The translations under genes were made by a program, and so were the position numbers. From Streptococcus sp. VT 162 (lineage in GTDB: Bacteria; Bacillota; Bacilli; Lactobacillales; Streptococcaceae): a DNA stretch of 64,000 bases. Below are positions 55,973-64,000 of the stretch, piece by piece. The notes below the pieces were generated by a model, which saw only the letters and a program-made list of their open reading frames with translations, ran no database searches and was not told the origin of the DNA. The stretch's first letter is position 1; every line of letters begins with the position of its first letter. The stretch spans positions 868,001 through 932,000 of the forward strand of contig CP007628.2 of the NCBI GenBank assembly GCA_000688775.2. Direction: 5' to 3'.

Positions 55973-57402
55973 AAATTTTATTTGTAGCGGCAGAAGGAGC
56001 ACCCTTTTCAAAAACAGGTGGTTTGGGCGATGTTATTGGCGCACTTCCCAAATCACTTGTAAAAGCGGGGCACGAAGTTGCAGTTTTCTTGCCTTATTAT
56101 GATATGGTAGAAGCTAAGTTTGGAGACCAGATTGAGGATGTTCTCCACTTTGAAGTTAGTGTGGGATGGCGTAGACAGTACTGTGGCATTAAGAAAACGG
56201 TCTTGAATGGGGTTACTTTCTACTTCATTGATAATCAGTATTATTTCTTCCGTGGTCATGTGTACGGTGATTTTGACGATGGTGAGCGCTTTGCCTTTTT
56301 CCAACTGGCTGCTCTTGAAGCTATGGAACGCATCGGCTTTATCCCTGACCTTCTACATGTTCATGATTACCACACAGCCATGATTCCCTTCTTGTTAAAA
56401 GAAAAGTACCATTGGATTCAGGCATATCAAGGAATCAGAACCGTTTTAACTATTCATAATTTGGAATTCCAAGGTCAATTTTCTGAAGGAATGCTGTGGG
56501 ATTTGTTCGGTGTGGGCTTTGAACGCTATGCTGATGGCACCCTTCGCTGGAATGATTGTCTCAACTGGATGAAATCAGGTATTCTCTACGCGGATCGTGT
56601 CTCAACCGTTTCCCCTAGCTATGCGCACGAGATTATGACCAGTCAGTTCGGCTGCGGTTTGGATCAGATTCTTCGCATGGAGTCAGGTAAGGTTTCAGGG
56701 ATTGTTAATGGTATTGACGCAGATCTTTATAATCCTCAAACAGACCCACTTTTAGACTATCATTTTGATAAGGAAGATTTGTCTGGAAAGGCGCAAAATA
56801 AGGCAAAATTGCAAGAAAGAGTTGGGTTGCCTGTGAGAGCAGATGTTCCTCTAGTTGGGATTGTCTCTCGTTTGACCCGCCAAAAAGGTTTTGATGTCGT
56901 TGTAGAAAGCTTGCATCGTTTCTTACAGGAGGACGTTCAAATAGTCCTTTTAGGAACAGGTGACCCGGCTTTTGAACATTCCTTCTCATGGTTTGCTCAA
57001 GTCTATCCTGACAAGCTATCAGCAAATATCACTTTTGACGTCAAACTTGCTCAAGAAATCTACGCAGCTTGTGACCTCTTCCTCATGCCAAGTCGTTTTG
57101 AACCATGTGGCTTGTCTCAAATGATGGCGATGCGCTATGGAACTCTACCATTGGTTCATGAGGTTGGTGGACTAAGAGATACAGTTCAATCCTTCAATCC
57201 AATCGAAGGAACTGGAACTGGATTTAGCTTTGACAATTTAACACCATACTGGCTTAACTGGAGTTTCCAAACAGCCTTGGATGTTTATAAGTACCAGCCG
57301 GACGTTTGGAGAAATCTACAAAAACAAGCTATGGAATGCGATTTCTCATGGGATACAGCCTGCAAATCTTACATGGACTTGTACCATAGTTTAGTCAACT
57401 AA
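55969..57402 (+). CDS. glgA: Glycogen synthase (ADP-glucose)
   Basis: A GT5 glycosyltransferase, 477 residues, that extends glycogen from ADP-glucose. The N-terminal KTGGLGDV (15-22) binds ADP-glucose; the HVHDYHTAM region near 125 and [10 protein letters not shown] follow; the C-terminal Rossmann domain begins [16 protein letters not shown] near 298 and carries [18 protein letters not shown], the E-x7-E motif, near 377. It starts at an ATGA overlap with glgD and ends at a terminator, closing the glgBCDA set. pulA upstream and pgm supply the debranching and glucose-1-phosphate steps. Confidence 0.96.
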   Translation: MKILFVAAEGAPFSKTGGLGDVIGALPKSLVKAGHEVAVFLPYYDMVEAKFGDQIEDVLHFEVSVGWRRQYCGIKKTVLNGVTFYFIDNQYYFFRGHVYGDFDDGERFAFFQLAALEAMERIGFIPDLLHVHDYHTAMIPFLLKEKYHWIQAYQGIRTVLTIHNLEFQGQFSEGMLWDLFGVGFERYADGTLRWNDCLNWMKSGILYADRVSTVSPSYAHEIMTSQFGCGLDQILRMESGKVSGIVNGIDADLYNPQTDPLLDYHFDKEDLSGKAQNKAKLQERVGLPVRADVPLVGIVSRLTRQKGFDVVVESLHRFLQEDVQIVLLGTGDPAFEHSFSWFAQVYPDKLSANITFDVKLAQEIYAACDLFLMPSRFEPCGLSQMMAMRYGTLPLVHEVGGLRDTVQSFNPIEGTGTGFSFDNLTPYWLNWSFQTALDVYKYQPDVWRNLQKQAMECDFSWDTACKSYMDLYHSLVN

Positions 57403-57407
57403 TAGAT

Positions 57408-57437
57408 AAAATCGTATGATTCTTTCATACGATTTTT
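57408..57437 (+). terminator. Terminator after glgA
   Basis: AAAATCGTATGA (57408-57419), loop TTCTT, perfect complement (57425-57436), short T-run. Confidence 0.8.
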
Positions 57438-57460
57438 GGGCTGTTTAGAAAGGAAAGCTT

Positions 57461-58105
57461 ATGTCTCAAGAAAAAGGCTTGTGTGTCATGGACGTTGACG
57501 GCACCCTGATAGCAGAAGAGGTGATTGATCTTTTAGGAAAAGAAGCAGGTTGCGAAGAAGAAATATCGCAGATTACAAGCCAGGCAATGCGAGGCGAACT
57601 GGACTTTGAAACAAGCTTACGAGGGAGAGTGGCTTTGTTAGAAGGTCTTCCGATTTCAGTCTTTGATACTGTCTTCAAATCCATTCATCTGTCTAAGAAT
57701 GCTCAAGAATTTATCTCCCTACTTCAAAAGAAGGGTATTCTAGTTGGTCTAGTGTCTGGTGGATTTGCACCAATAGTTGAGAGATTAGCAAAATCCCTTG
57801 GTATCTCCTATTTCTCTGCCAACCAGTTGGAAGTCAAAGACGGTTTTTTAACAGGAAAATCAGTTGGTGAAATTGTGACAGGTCAAGTAAAAAAAGCTAC
57901 TCTTGAGAGATGGAGAAAGGAATTAGAACTGCCCAAAGAAAGAACGATTGCCATCGGTGATGGTGCTAACGACCTCTTGATGTTAAAGACAGCAGGATGT
58001 AGTATTGCATTTTGTGCCAAAGAGGTCGTAAAAACAGAGATAGCTTGTCATGTAGATACGAGGGATTTTTTGGAAGTTCTACCTTTGATTGATTTCTTAG
58101 AATGA
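57461..58105 (+). CDS. HAD-IB family phosphatase (SerB-like)
   Basis: A 214-residue HAD phosphatase like phosphoserine phosphatase. Motif I is MDVDGTLIAEEVIDLL near 9, motif II is LVSGGFAPIVERLAKSLGI near 98, and motif IV is GDGANDLLML near 165; the Lys lies in QVKKATLERWR. The FSANQLEVKDGFLTGK segment is typical of SerB. It could make serine from phosphoserine or act on another small phosphate; no other serine genes are adjacent. It follows glgA's terminator and is 9 nt before the glycerate kinase gene, so the two are one unit. Confidence 0.88.
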   Translation: MSQEKGLCVMDVDGTLIAEEVIDLLGKEAGCEEEISQITSQAMRGELDFETSLRGRVALLEGLPISVFDTVFKSIHLSKNAQEFISLLQKKGILVGLVSGGFAPIVERLAKSLGISYFSANQLEVKDGFLTGKSVGEIVTGQVKKATLERWRKELELPKERTIAIGDGANDLLMLKTAGCSIAFCAKEVVKTEIACHVDTRDFLEVLPLIDFLE

Positions 58106-58114
58106 GAGGGAACT

Positions 58115-59230
58115 ATGAAAATTGTAATTGCACCCGATTCTTTTAAAGAAAGTTTGACGGCAGAAGAGGTCGCTCAAGCTATAAAAAGAGGATTCCAAAA
58201 ATCGATAGCAGATGTAGAATGTCTGCTTTGCCCTGTAGGCGATGGTGGGGAAGGAACTGTAGATGCTATCCGACATTCTCTTGAACTAGAAGAAAAATGG
58301 CAAGAGGTTACGGGACCTTTTGGTCTAAATGAAGCAATGCGCTACTTTCAAAAAGATCAAATAGCGCTCTTCGAAGTTGCTGACTTGGTTGGTTTAGGAA
58401 AGATTCCGCAGGAGAAACGAAACCCTCTCCACATCCAAACCAGAGGTATCGGAGAGTTGATTCGCCATCTCGTTGATCAAGGGATGAAAGAAATCTATAT
58501 CGGAGTTGGTGGTACGGCTAGTAATGACGGTGGTATAGGCATTGCTGCTGGTTTAGGTTATTGTTTTTATGATAAGAATGGAAAAGAATTGCCAGCTTGC
58601 GGTCAGACTTTGCTTGAGTTTGAATCAGTTTCCAATAGCAAGTTGTATAGGATTCCTAAAGATGTGAAAATCCGAATTTTAGCAGATGTCGTGAGCCCTC
58701 TATGTGGTCTTCAAGGAGCGACCTATACATTTGGAAAACAAAAGGGCTTGGATCCTGCTTTGTTTGAGACAGTAGATTTGGCTATACAGCGGTTCTATGA
58801 AAAATTTTCACCATCAACCCTCTCTCTTAAAGGAGCAGGAGCCGGCGGTGGGATTGCGGCTGGGCTCTGTGCCTTTGCTGAGGCCACTATCGTATCTGGG
58901 ATTGACACTTGCTTAGATTTGATTGACTTTGACAAGAAGGTTGCAGGGGCCGACTTGGTTATCGTTGGAGAAGGTAGACTGGACAGTCAAAGCTTTGCTG
59001 GAAAAGCTCCTATTGGTGTAGCAAAAAGAACTCCTGAAGGAGTTCCAGTTATCGCTATTTGTGGTAGTCTTTCCGAGGATTTACCTTCCCTACCATTCGA
59101 AAATATACAAGCAGCCTTTTCCATTTTAGAGAAAAGTGAACCTTTGGAAGACAGTTTGAAAAATGCAAGACTCTATTTGGAGCACACAGCTACTAATATT
59201 GGTCGTTTATTAAATATGAGAAATCATTAA
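58115..59230 (+). CDS. Glycerate kinase
   Basis: Phosphorylates glycerate to 2- or 3-phosphoglycerate. The 371 residues are typical of the GlxK/GarK family: [20 protein letters not shown] at the N-terminus, PVGDGGEGT near 42, [19 protein letters not shown] near 131, [14 protein letters not shown] near 243, and the C-terminal [19 protein letters not shown]. Positioned behind a SerB-like phosphatase and two genes before eno, so a link to the 3-phosphoglycerate pool is plausible. Its stop overlaps the convergent YueI-type gene by 4 nt. Confidence 0.93.
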   Translation: MKIVIAPDSFKESLTAEEVAQAIKRGFQKSIADVECLLCPVGDGGEGTVDAIRHSLELEEKWQEVTGPFGLNEAMRYFQKDQIALFEVADLVGLGKIPQEKRNPLHIQTRGIGELIRHLVDQGMKEIYIGVGGTASNDGGIGIAAGLGYCFYDKNGKELPACGQTLLEFESVSNSKLYRIPKDVKIRILADVVSPLCGLQGATYTFGKQKGLDPALFETVDLAIQRFYEKFSPSTLSLKGAGAGGGIAAGLCAFAEATIVSGIDTCLDLIDFDKKVAGADLVIVGEGRLDSQSFAGKAPIGVAKRTPEGVPVIAICGSLSEDLPSLPFENIQAAFSILEKSEPLEDSLKNARLYLEHTATNIGRLLNMRNH

Positions 59231-59673
59231 CCAAACCATTTTTTCCAGATGGATTTTTTAGGTGGCTCTGCCTTTTTGTCCTCCCAAAGACTTGAAAATG
59301 CAAGTCTGAGGTCCTTTTCTTCTACTTGAACAGGTTCATTTGTATGAATGACAAGACCAAAAGGAGAGGTGATAAGATCGTCTGAAACAATAGTCGCCTG
59401 ACAGTTACTTTCTTTTGCTTGTTTTAAGTAAAAGACCTGTTTGTCAAACTCGATACTTGGTGAGATTTTCACAAAAAGTATCTCTACCTTTTCTTGAAAA
59501 CTTTCTAAAATAGAGAAAAATCCATGTTCTAATTCAGAACTATTGGCAGTACTGATATCCGCGTAGCCAAGAACTCTTTCCTCGAAAGTGCCGAGATAGC
59601 GGCGTTGTTCGTCTGGGTTTAATTTCGGCCCACCATGAGCTTTTTCTAATAGTTGTTTTGATAAATCTGTCAT
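59227..59673 (-). CDS. YueI family protein (DUF1694)
   Basis: A 148-residue soluble protein of the YueI/DUF1694 family, with [34 protein letters not shown] at the N-terminus, where [15 protein letters not shown] is the conserved part. The fold resembles ribosomal L7Ae-type proteins as I remember, but no function is established. The C-terminus is Lys/Trp-rich. The ATG at 59673 is preceded by TG-n-TATACT ending 6 nt away and has no ribosome site, so it is a candidate leaderless gene. It lies between the eno promoter and the glycerate kinase gene. Confidence 0.85.
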   Translation of the reverse strand: MTDLSKQLLEKAHGGPKLNPDEQRRYLGTFEERVLGYADISTANSSELEHGFFSILESFQEKVEILFVKISPSIEFDKQVFYLKQAKESNCQATIVSDDLITSPFGLVIHTNEPVQVEEKDLRLAFSSLWEDKKAEPPKKSIWKKWFG

Positions 59674-59679
59674 AAAAAC

Positions 59680-59688
59680 AGTATATCA
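59680..59688 (-). promoter_or_regulatory. Promoter of the YueI-type gene, leaderless type
   Basis: Minus strand TGATATACT (TATACT at 59680-59685), then six bases (GTTTTT) and the ATG. -35 is weak. Confidence 0.6.
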
Positions 59689-59714
59689 CAAAAATCGCAA
59701 GAAAACAGACAAAA

Positions 59715-59724
59715 GAAAGCGATT
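59715..59724 (+). promoter_or_regulatory. cre-like core upstream of eno
   Basis: GAAAGCGATT, followed by ACT, fits the loose cre pattern WTGNAANCGNWNNCW with one mismatch. It lies 46 bp upstream of the eno -35 box and also upstream of the divergent YueI-type gene. Confidence 0.35.
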
Positions 59725-59769
59725 ACTTTATAAAGTTAAGGAAAATTTGCACAAAGATAACGTTTTTTC

Positions 59770-59798
59770 TTGAAAAACGCTTATTTTTAAGGTATCAT
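59770..59798 (+). promoter_or_regulatory. Promoter of eno
   Basis: TTGAAA (59770-59775), 17-bp spacer, TATCAT (59793-59798). The leader to the ATG is about 30 nt with AAAGGAGAG. Confidence 0.8.
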
Positions 59799-59832
59799 AG
59801 AGGTGTAAAAAATTTAACTCAAAGGAGAGTAA

Positions 59833-61138
<1,306 letters not shown>

Positions 61139-61140
<2 letters not shown>

Positions 61141-61161
61141 AATAGTTCAGTGAACTATTTT
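61139..61161 (+). repeat. Inverted repeat at the end of eno
   Basis: AAAATAGTT-CAGTG-AACTATTTT, overlapping the stop codon. It could be a first, weak terminator or a 3' stabiliser of eno mRNA. Confidence 0.55.
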
Positions 61162-61211
61162 ATCCCGAACCTTGAAATTCAAAAGTTCGGCCGTTGATTT
61201 AACAACGTTTT

Positions 61212-61247
61212 AAGCCCCTCGGATTTTTTCCGAAGGGCTTTTTTTCT
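61212..61247 (+). terminator. Main terminator of eno
   Basis: AAGCCCCTCGGA (61212-61223), 5-nt loop, TCCGAAGGGCTT (61229-61240) with one mismatch, then seven T. Confidence 0.9.
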
Positions 61248-61316
61248 GTTCAGGGAGCAAAAAGGGGGCAGTGTTTATGGTATAATAGACAAAAACACTT
61301 GTATTAGGAAGAAATT

Positions 61317-61811
61317 ATGTCTAAAGAGATTGATATTGAGTATTACCACCAACTAGCACTGCAAAAGCAGAAGGAGCACCGCAAAGTGTTAGCTAATCTA
61401 AAGAAAAAACCTCCTAAAAACTTAGATAAGATTGCGCAGCAGATTCACCAAGAAGTCTTTGCTGAGATTGATTGTACTGCCTGTGCTAACTGTTGCAAGA
61501 CTTTGGGGCCCGACTTTAAAGAAGCAGATATTACCCGTATCGCTAAGTACTTTAAGATGAAATTACCAGCCTTTGAAGCAGAGTTTTTACAGGTAGATGA
61601 AGACGGGGATAAGGTTTTCAAATCCATGCCTTGCCCCTTTCTAGGAGGAGACAATCTCTGCTCCATCTATGATGTTCGTCCCAAGGCCTGTCGTGAATTC
61701 CCCCATACAGATCGGAAAAAGATCCATCAAATCAACCATTTGACGATTAAGAATACCTTGACCTGCCCAGCAGCCTATCTCTTTGTTGAGAAATTAAAAG
61801 ATAAGTTATAG
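61317..61811 (+). CDS. YkgJ family cysteine cluster protein
   Basis: A 164-residue protein with a Cys-rich metal-binding module: CTACANCC near 53-60, CPFLGGDNLCSIYDVRPKAC near 104-123, and a late Cys in NTLTCPAAY. The family (YkgJ, DUF3109-like) is taken to bind iron-sulfur or zinc, but its biochemistry is not settled. The N-terminal 45 residues are charged helices with many Lys. It has its own TATAAT (61282-61287) and AGGAAG site, and stands alone after enolase. Confidence 0.87.
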   Translation: MSKEIDIEYYHQLALQKQKEHRKVLANLKKKPPKNLDKIAQQIHQEVFAEIDCTACANCCKTLGPDFKEADITRIAKYFKMKLPAFEAEFLQVDEDGDKVFKSMPCPFLGGDNLCSIYDVRPKACREFPHTDRKKIHQINHLTIKNTLTCPAAYLFVEKLKDKL

Positions 61812-62010
61812 ATTTTACACCTTTAAATCTTGTACAAAAATTCTGGGGCGGAAGTATCTTATATCTGTTAGACTATAGTTAGAATTGAACACGGCCTAAA
61901 AGCTGTGTGAAAAAGATGAAATTTTTTCGGAGCAGGAGCCCCTCCGTCAATTGTCCAATTTTCACTTTGCTTTTAACGGTCTTAGTATCTTTTGTGAGGT
62001 GAAAAAGAAT
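61812..62010 (+). other. Intergenic region with hairpin before the AraC-type gene
   Basis: About 200 bp without a gene. It holds a CGGAG-(9 nt)-CTCCG hairpin at 61928-61946 preceded by a T-run, and no clear promoter. In-frame codons run upstream of the AraC-type start back to 61951, but without a ribosome site. It could be a leader or a remnant. Confidence 0.45.
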
Positions 62011-62847
62011 ATGATGCATCAATTCAATCGAACCATGGAATATCTGGAAAGTAAGTTGGACGCAGAAGTGGATTTGCAGAAATTCCAGCAGCTATCAGGC
62101 TATTCTTATGCTCTCTTTAGCAGGCTTTTTTCCATCCTAGCAGATATGACTTTAGCAGAATACTTGCGCAATCGCAGGCTGTCAGAAGCTGTGACGGACT
62201 TGCGGGAAGGCTCTGAGAAAGTCATTGACATAGCGATGAAATACGGCTATGAGTCTGCGGATGCCTTCAGCGCAGCCTTCAAGAAATTCCATGGGGCAAC
62301 ACCCTCAGAAGTTCGAAATGGAAAACCTTATCGGATCTTTCCTAGACTTCAATTATCCTTAAAAATCACAGGAGGAAAGAACATGGATATCAAGATTCAA
62401 AAGAAGCCTGCTTTTACCGTGGCAGGCGTCCTATTGGAGGCTATTGACAATAGCAAATGCCCGTCCGCTTGGGAGAATCTCTATAACAATCACAGCGTTG
62501 AAAACCTAGAAAGTTTGGGTAGTGGGCAATCCTTTGGTGTCTGCTCGGATGTCAAAGAAGGAGAAATCATCAACTATATGGCTGCTTATGATGTGACGGA
62601 TAAAGCTAAAGCAGAAGAACTAGGTCTGTCCATCAAAGATGTCCCAGCCGCTGAATATGCTATCGTACCAGTCAAAGGCCCTATACCAGCTAGCATTCAC
62701 AATGCTTGGAAATATGTCTTGGAGGTCTTTTTCCCTGAAACAGGCTATCGCCACTCAGGAGCCCCAGACTTTGAAGTTTATTTCAAAGGAGATATGTCGT
62801 CCCCAGACTACCAAATGGAACTCTGGATACCAGTCATCAGGGACTAG
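62011..62847 (+). CDS. AraC-type regulator with GyrI-like effector domain
   Basis: A 278-residue regulator. The N-terminal AraC DNA-binding domain (about 5-110) has two helix-turn-helix units, FQQLSGYSYALFSRLFSILADMTLAEYLRNRRL and IDIAMKYGYESADAFSAAFKKFHGATPSEVR. The C-terminal half (about 125-278) is a GyrI/Rob-like domain that in this superfamily binds small hydrophobic compounds. The same order is seen in Rob and in transport regulators. The start is the ATG at 62011 with GAGG 11 nt upstream. No target gene is adjacent; a terminator follows. Confidence 0.88.
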   Translation: MMHQFNRTMEYLESKLDAEVDLQKFQQLSGYSYALFSRLFSILADMTLAEYLRNRRLSEAVTDLREGSEKVIDIAMKYGYESADAFSAAFKKFHGATPSEVRNGKPYRIFPRLQLSLKITGGKNMDIKIQKKPAFTVAGVLLEAIDNSKCPSAWENLYNNHSVENLESLGSGQSFGVCSDVKEGEIINYMAAYDVTDKAKAEELGLSIKDVPAAEYAIVPVKGPIPASIHNAWKYVLEVFFPETGYRHSGAPDFEVYFKGDMSSPDYQMELWIPVIRD

Positions 62848-62881
62848 ATCATTTTCTGATTTTTTATAAAGATGCAAACCT

Positions 62882-62915
62882 AACTCTGTAGAAGATAGCT
62901 TTTACAGAGTTTTTC
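62882..62915 (+). terminator. Terminator after the AraC-type gene
   Basis: AACTCTGTAGAAG pairs with CTTTTACAGAGTT (one G-U pair) with a 4-nt loop, followed by T. Confidence 0.8.
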
Positions 62916-63038
62916 TTCGTTTGATTGAACGAATTTATGAAAAAAACAGCAAATCTGATTTTACTTTAATTTAAGTATAAGGAATTTTTAAGCATTTTCC
63001 TGTATACTTTTCCAATCATCAAAGAAAGAGGTGTAAAT

Positions 63039-64000
63039 ATGAACTATCTAGTTATCCCAGCTTACGAACCTGACTACAATCTCATCAAATTGATTGAAAA
63101 GATTCACAACAAGAGCGATTTTTACATCATTGTCATTGATGATGGAAGTTCGGCAGAATGCCAAGACATTTTTGCTCAAGCGGAGGATTTTGCGACGGTC
63201 CTTCGCCACCAGGTCAATCAAGGAAAAGGGCAAGCTCTGAAAACAGCCTTTGAGTACATTCAGTCTCTCAATAAACCAGGGACTGTGGTTACAGCAGATG
63301 CAGACGGCCAGCATAGGATCTGGGACATCTTTCGTAGTTTGACCAAATCAAATGAAAATCCTAATACACTTGTCCTTGGTGTCCGTGCCTTTACTGGCAA
63401 GGTTCCCTTGCGTAGTCGCTTTGGAAATAGCTTGACTCGTATCTTGTTTAAACTGCAGACAGGTGTCGCTGTATCCGACACACAGACAGGATTACGTGCC
63501 TTTTCAACGGATCTGATTCCTTTTATGCTTAAGATAGAAGGACAACGGTATGAATACGAGATGAACATGCTCCTTGAAGCAAGCCAAGCCTACCCAATCT
63601 TAGAAGTTCCGATTGAAACGGTCTATATCAACGACAATGAGGCTTCTCACTTCCGACCTATTCGGGATGGCTTGATGATTTATAAAAATATTTTAAAGTT
63701 TGCGCTCTCGTCTTTTAGTAGTTTTATCGTAGATTATGTGGTCTACGCTCTCTCTATTCTATGCTTGAGCTTTATTCCGACAGGTTTGCGTGTCCTTCTC
63801 TCAAATGGTTTGGCACGTGTGACTAGTTCTGTATTTAACTTTTCTACCAACAAAAAATTGGTCTTCAAGAACAAGGCGAGCAGTTTTAAAACAGGATCAG
63901 GTTATTTTGGATTAGCAGTTGGTCTCTTTATCTTAGACACCATCCTGATTCGACTTTTCAATTCTAGTCTTGGAGTCAATTTGCTAATCGCGAAGATACT
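63039..64000 (+). CDS. Glycosyltransferase family 2 fused to GtrA-like domain (cut by window end)
   Basis: The open frame runs from the ATG at 63039 (behind AGAAAGAGGTG) beyond the window edge, so at least 320 residues are encoded. The N-terminal part is a GT-A fold transferase of the dolichyl-phosphate-mannose synthase type: VIPAYEPDYN, VIDDGSS near 29, and TADADGQH near 86 (metal DxD). From about residue 220 a GtrA-like membrane domain begins (FALSSFSSFIVDYVVYALS), and FNFSTNKKLVFKNK is the GtrA signature. Such fusions transfer lipid-linked sugars to surface polymers. A TATACT box (63003-63008) is a possible -10. Confidence 0.88.
   Translation, partial: MNYLVIPAYEPDYNLIKLIEKIHNKSDFYIIVIDDGSSAECQDIFAQAEDFATVLRHQVNQGKGQALKTAFEYIQSLNKPGTVVTADADGQHRIWDIFRSLTKSNENPNTLVLGVRAFTGKVPLRSRFGNSLTRILFKLQTGVAVSDTQTGLRAFSTDLIPFMLKIEGQRYEYEMNMLLEASQAYPILEVPIETVYINDNEASHFRPIRDGLMIYKNILKFALSSFSSFIVDYVVYALSILCLSFIPTGLRVLLSNGLARVTSSVFNFSTNKKLVFKNKASSFKTGSGYFGLAVGLFILDTILIRLFNSSLGVNLLIAKI

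Overview
The window looks like the chromosome of a mitis-group Streptococcus (S. mitis/oralis type). The GC content is low, streptococcal extended -10 promoters (TG-n-TATAAT) are common, and many proteins read like the pneumococcal versions I remember: a single-TM VicK, MutY without an iron-sulfur cluster, a GlnP fused to two binding domains, GapN, and the pulA/gapN/glgBCDA block. I saw no rRNA, tRNA, CRISPR array, prophage or intact transposase. The species call is inference from memory; no search was run.

Layout. 1-4.1 kb: two Cof-type HAD phosphatases and ftsY, facing zwf across a shared terminator. 4.2-7.2 kb: glnQ and glnP on the minus strand. 7.3-14.4 kb: uvrB followed by an AT-rich accessory stretch (acyltransferase, flavodoxin-fold reductase, two GNAT acetyltransferases, four overlapping membrane-protein genes) in which the 3' tail of uvrB is repeated. 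14.4-18.3 kb: mutX, then the minus-strand niacin pair niaX-niaR and the pantothenate/CoA operon coaB-coaC-panT. 18.5-23.4 kb: fhs, pcrA, radC. 23.4-28.7 kb, minus strand: an orphan gene, a class I amidotransferase, rex, then two DUF genes, iscS, prs, and a separately placed CYTH gene. 28.8-33.5 kb: relQ-nadK-rluD family-pta and mutY. 33.5-39.5 kb: vicRKX, a Kv-like channel, a thioredoxin-fold protein and pgm. 39.9-47.2 kb: lipoprotein, ABC-F ATPase, Rgg regulator, MFS exporter, ligA. 47.4-57.4 kb: pulA, gapN, glgB, glgC, glgD, glgA. 57.5-64 kb: SerB-like HAD, glycerate kinase, YueI family, eno, YkgJ family, AraC/GyrI regulator and a truncated GT2-GtrA protein.

How it fits together. The 37.8-61.1 kb half is rich in carbon storage and glycolysis: pgm supplies glucose-1-phosphate, glgC/glgD activate it, glgA/glgB build glycogen, pulA debranches it, and gapN and eno act lower in glycolysis. 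A cre-like box lies at the glgB start site, and a GAAAGCGAT core recurs at pgm, relQ and eno, which suggests CcpA control. rex, niaX/niaR and nadK concern NAD(H); coaBC and panT concern CoA; fhs and prs concern one-carbon and purine supply.

Most notable observations: (1) the uvrB 3' end is present as a 201-bp second copy and again as a 22-bp scar at the end of the flavodoxin gene, as if cargo had been added at this site more than once; (2) five genes (coaB, mutY, an ABC-F gene, ligA, a yueI-like gene) have a -10 box ending exactly 6 nt before the start codon and no ribosome binding site, so they are candidate leaderless genes; (3) a 77/78-bp hairpin-bearing repeat occurs twice, each time next to a terminator; (4) a translationally coupled cassette of divergent paralogous membrane proteins has no function I can name.
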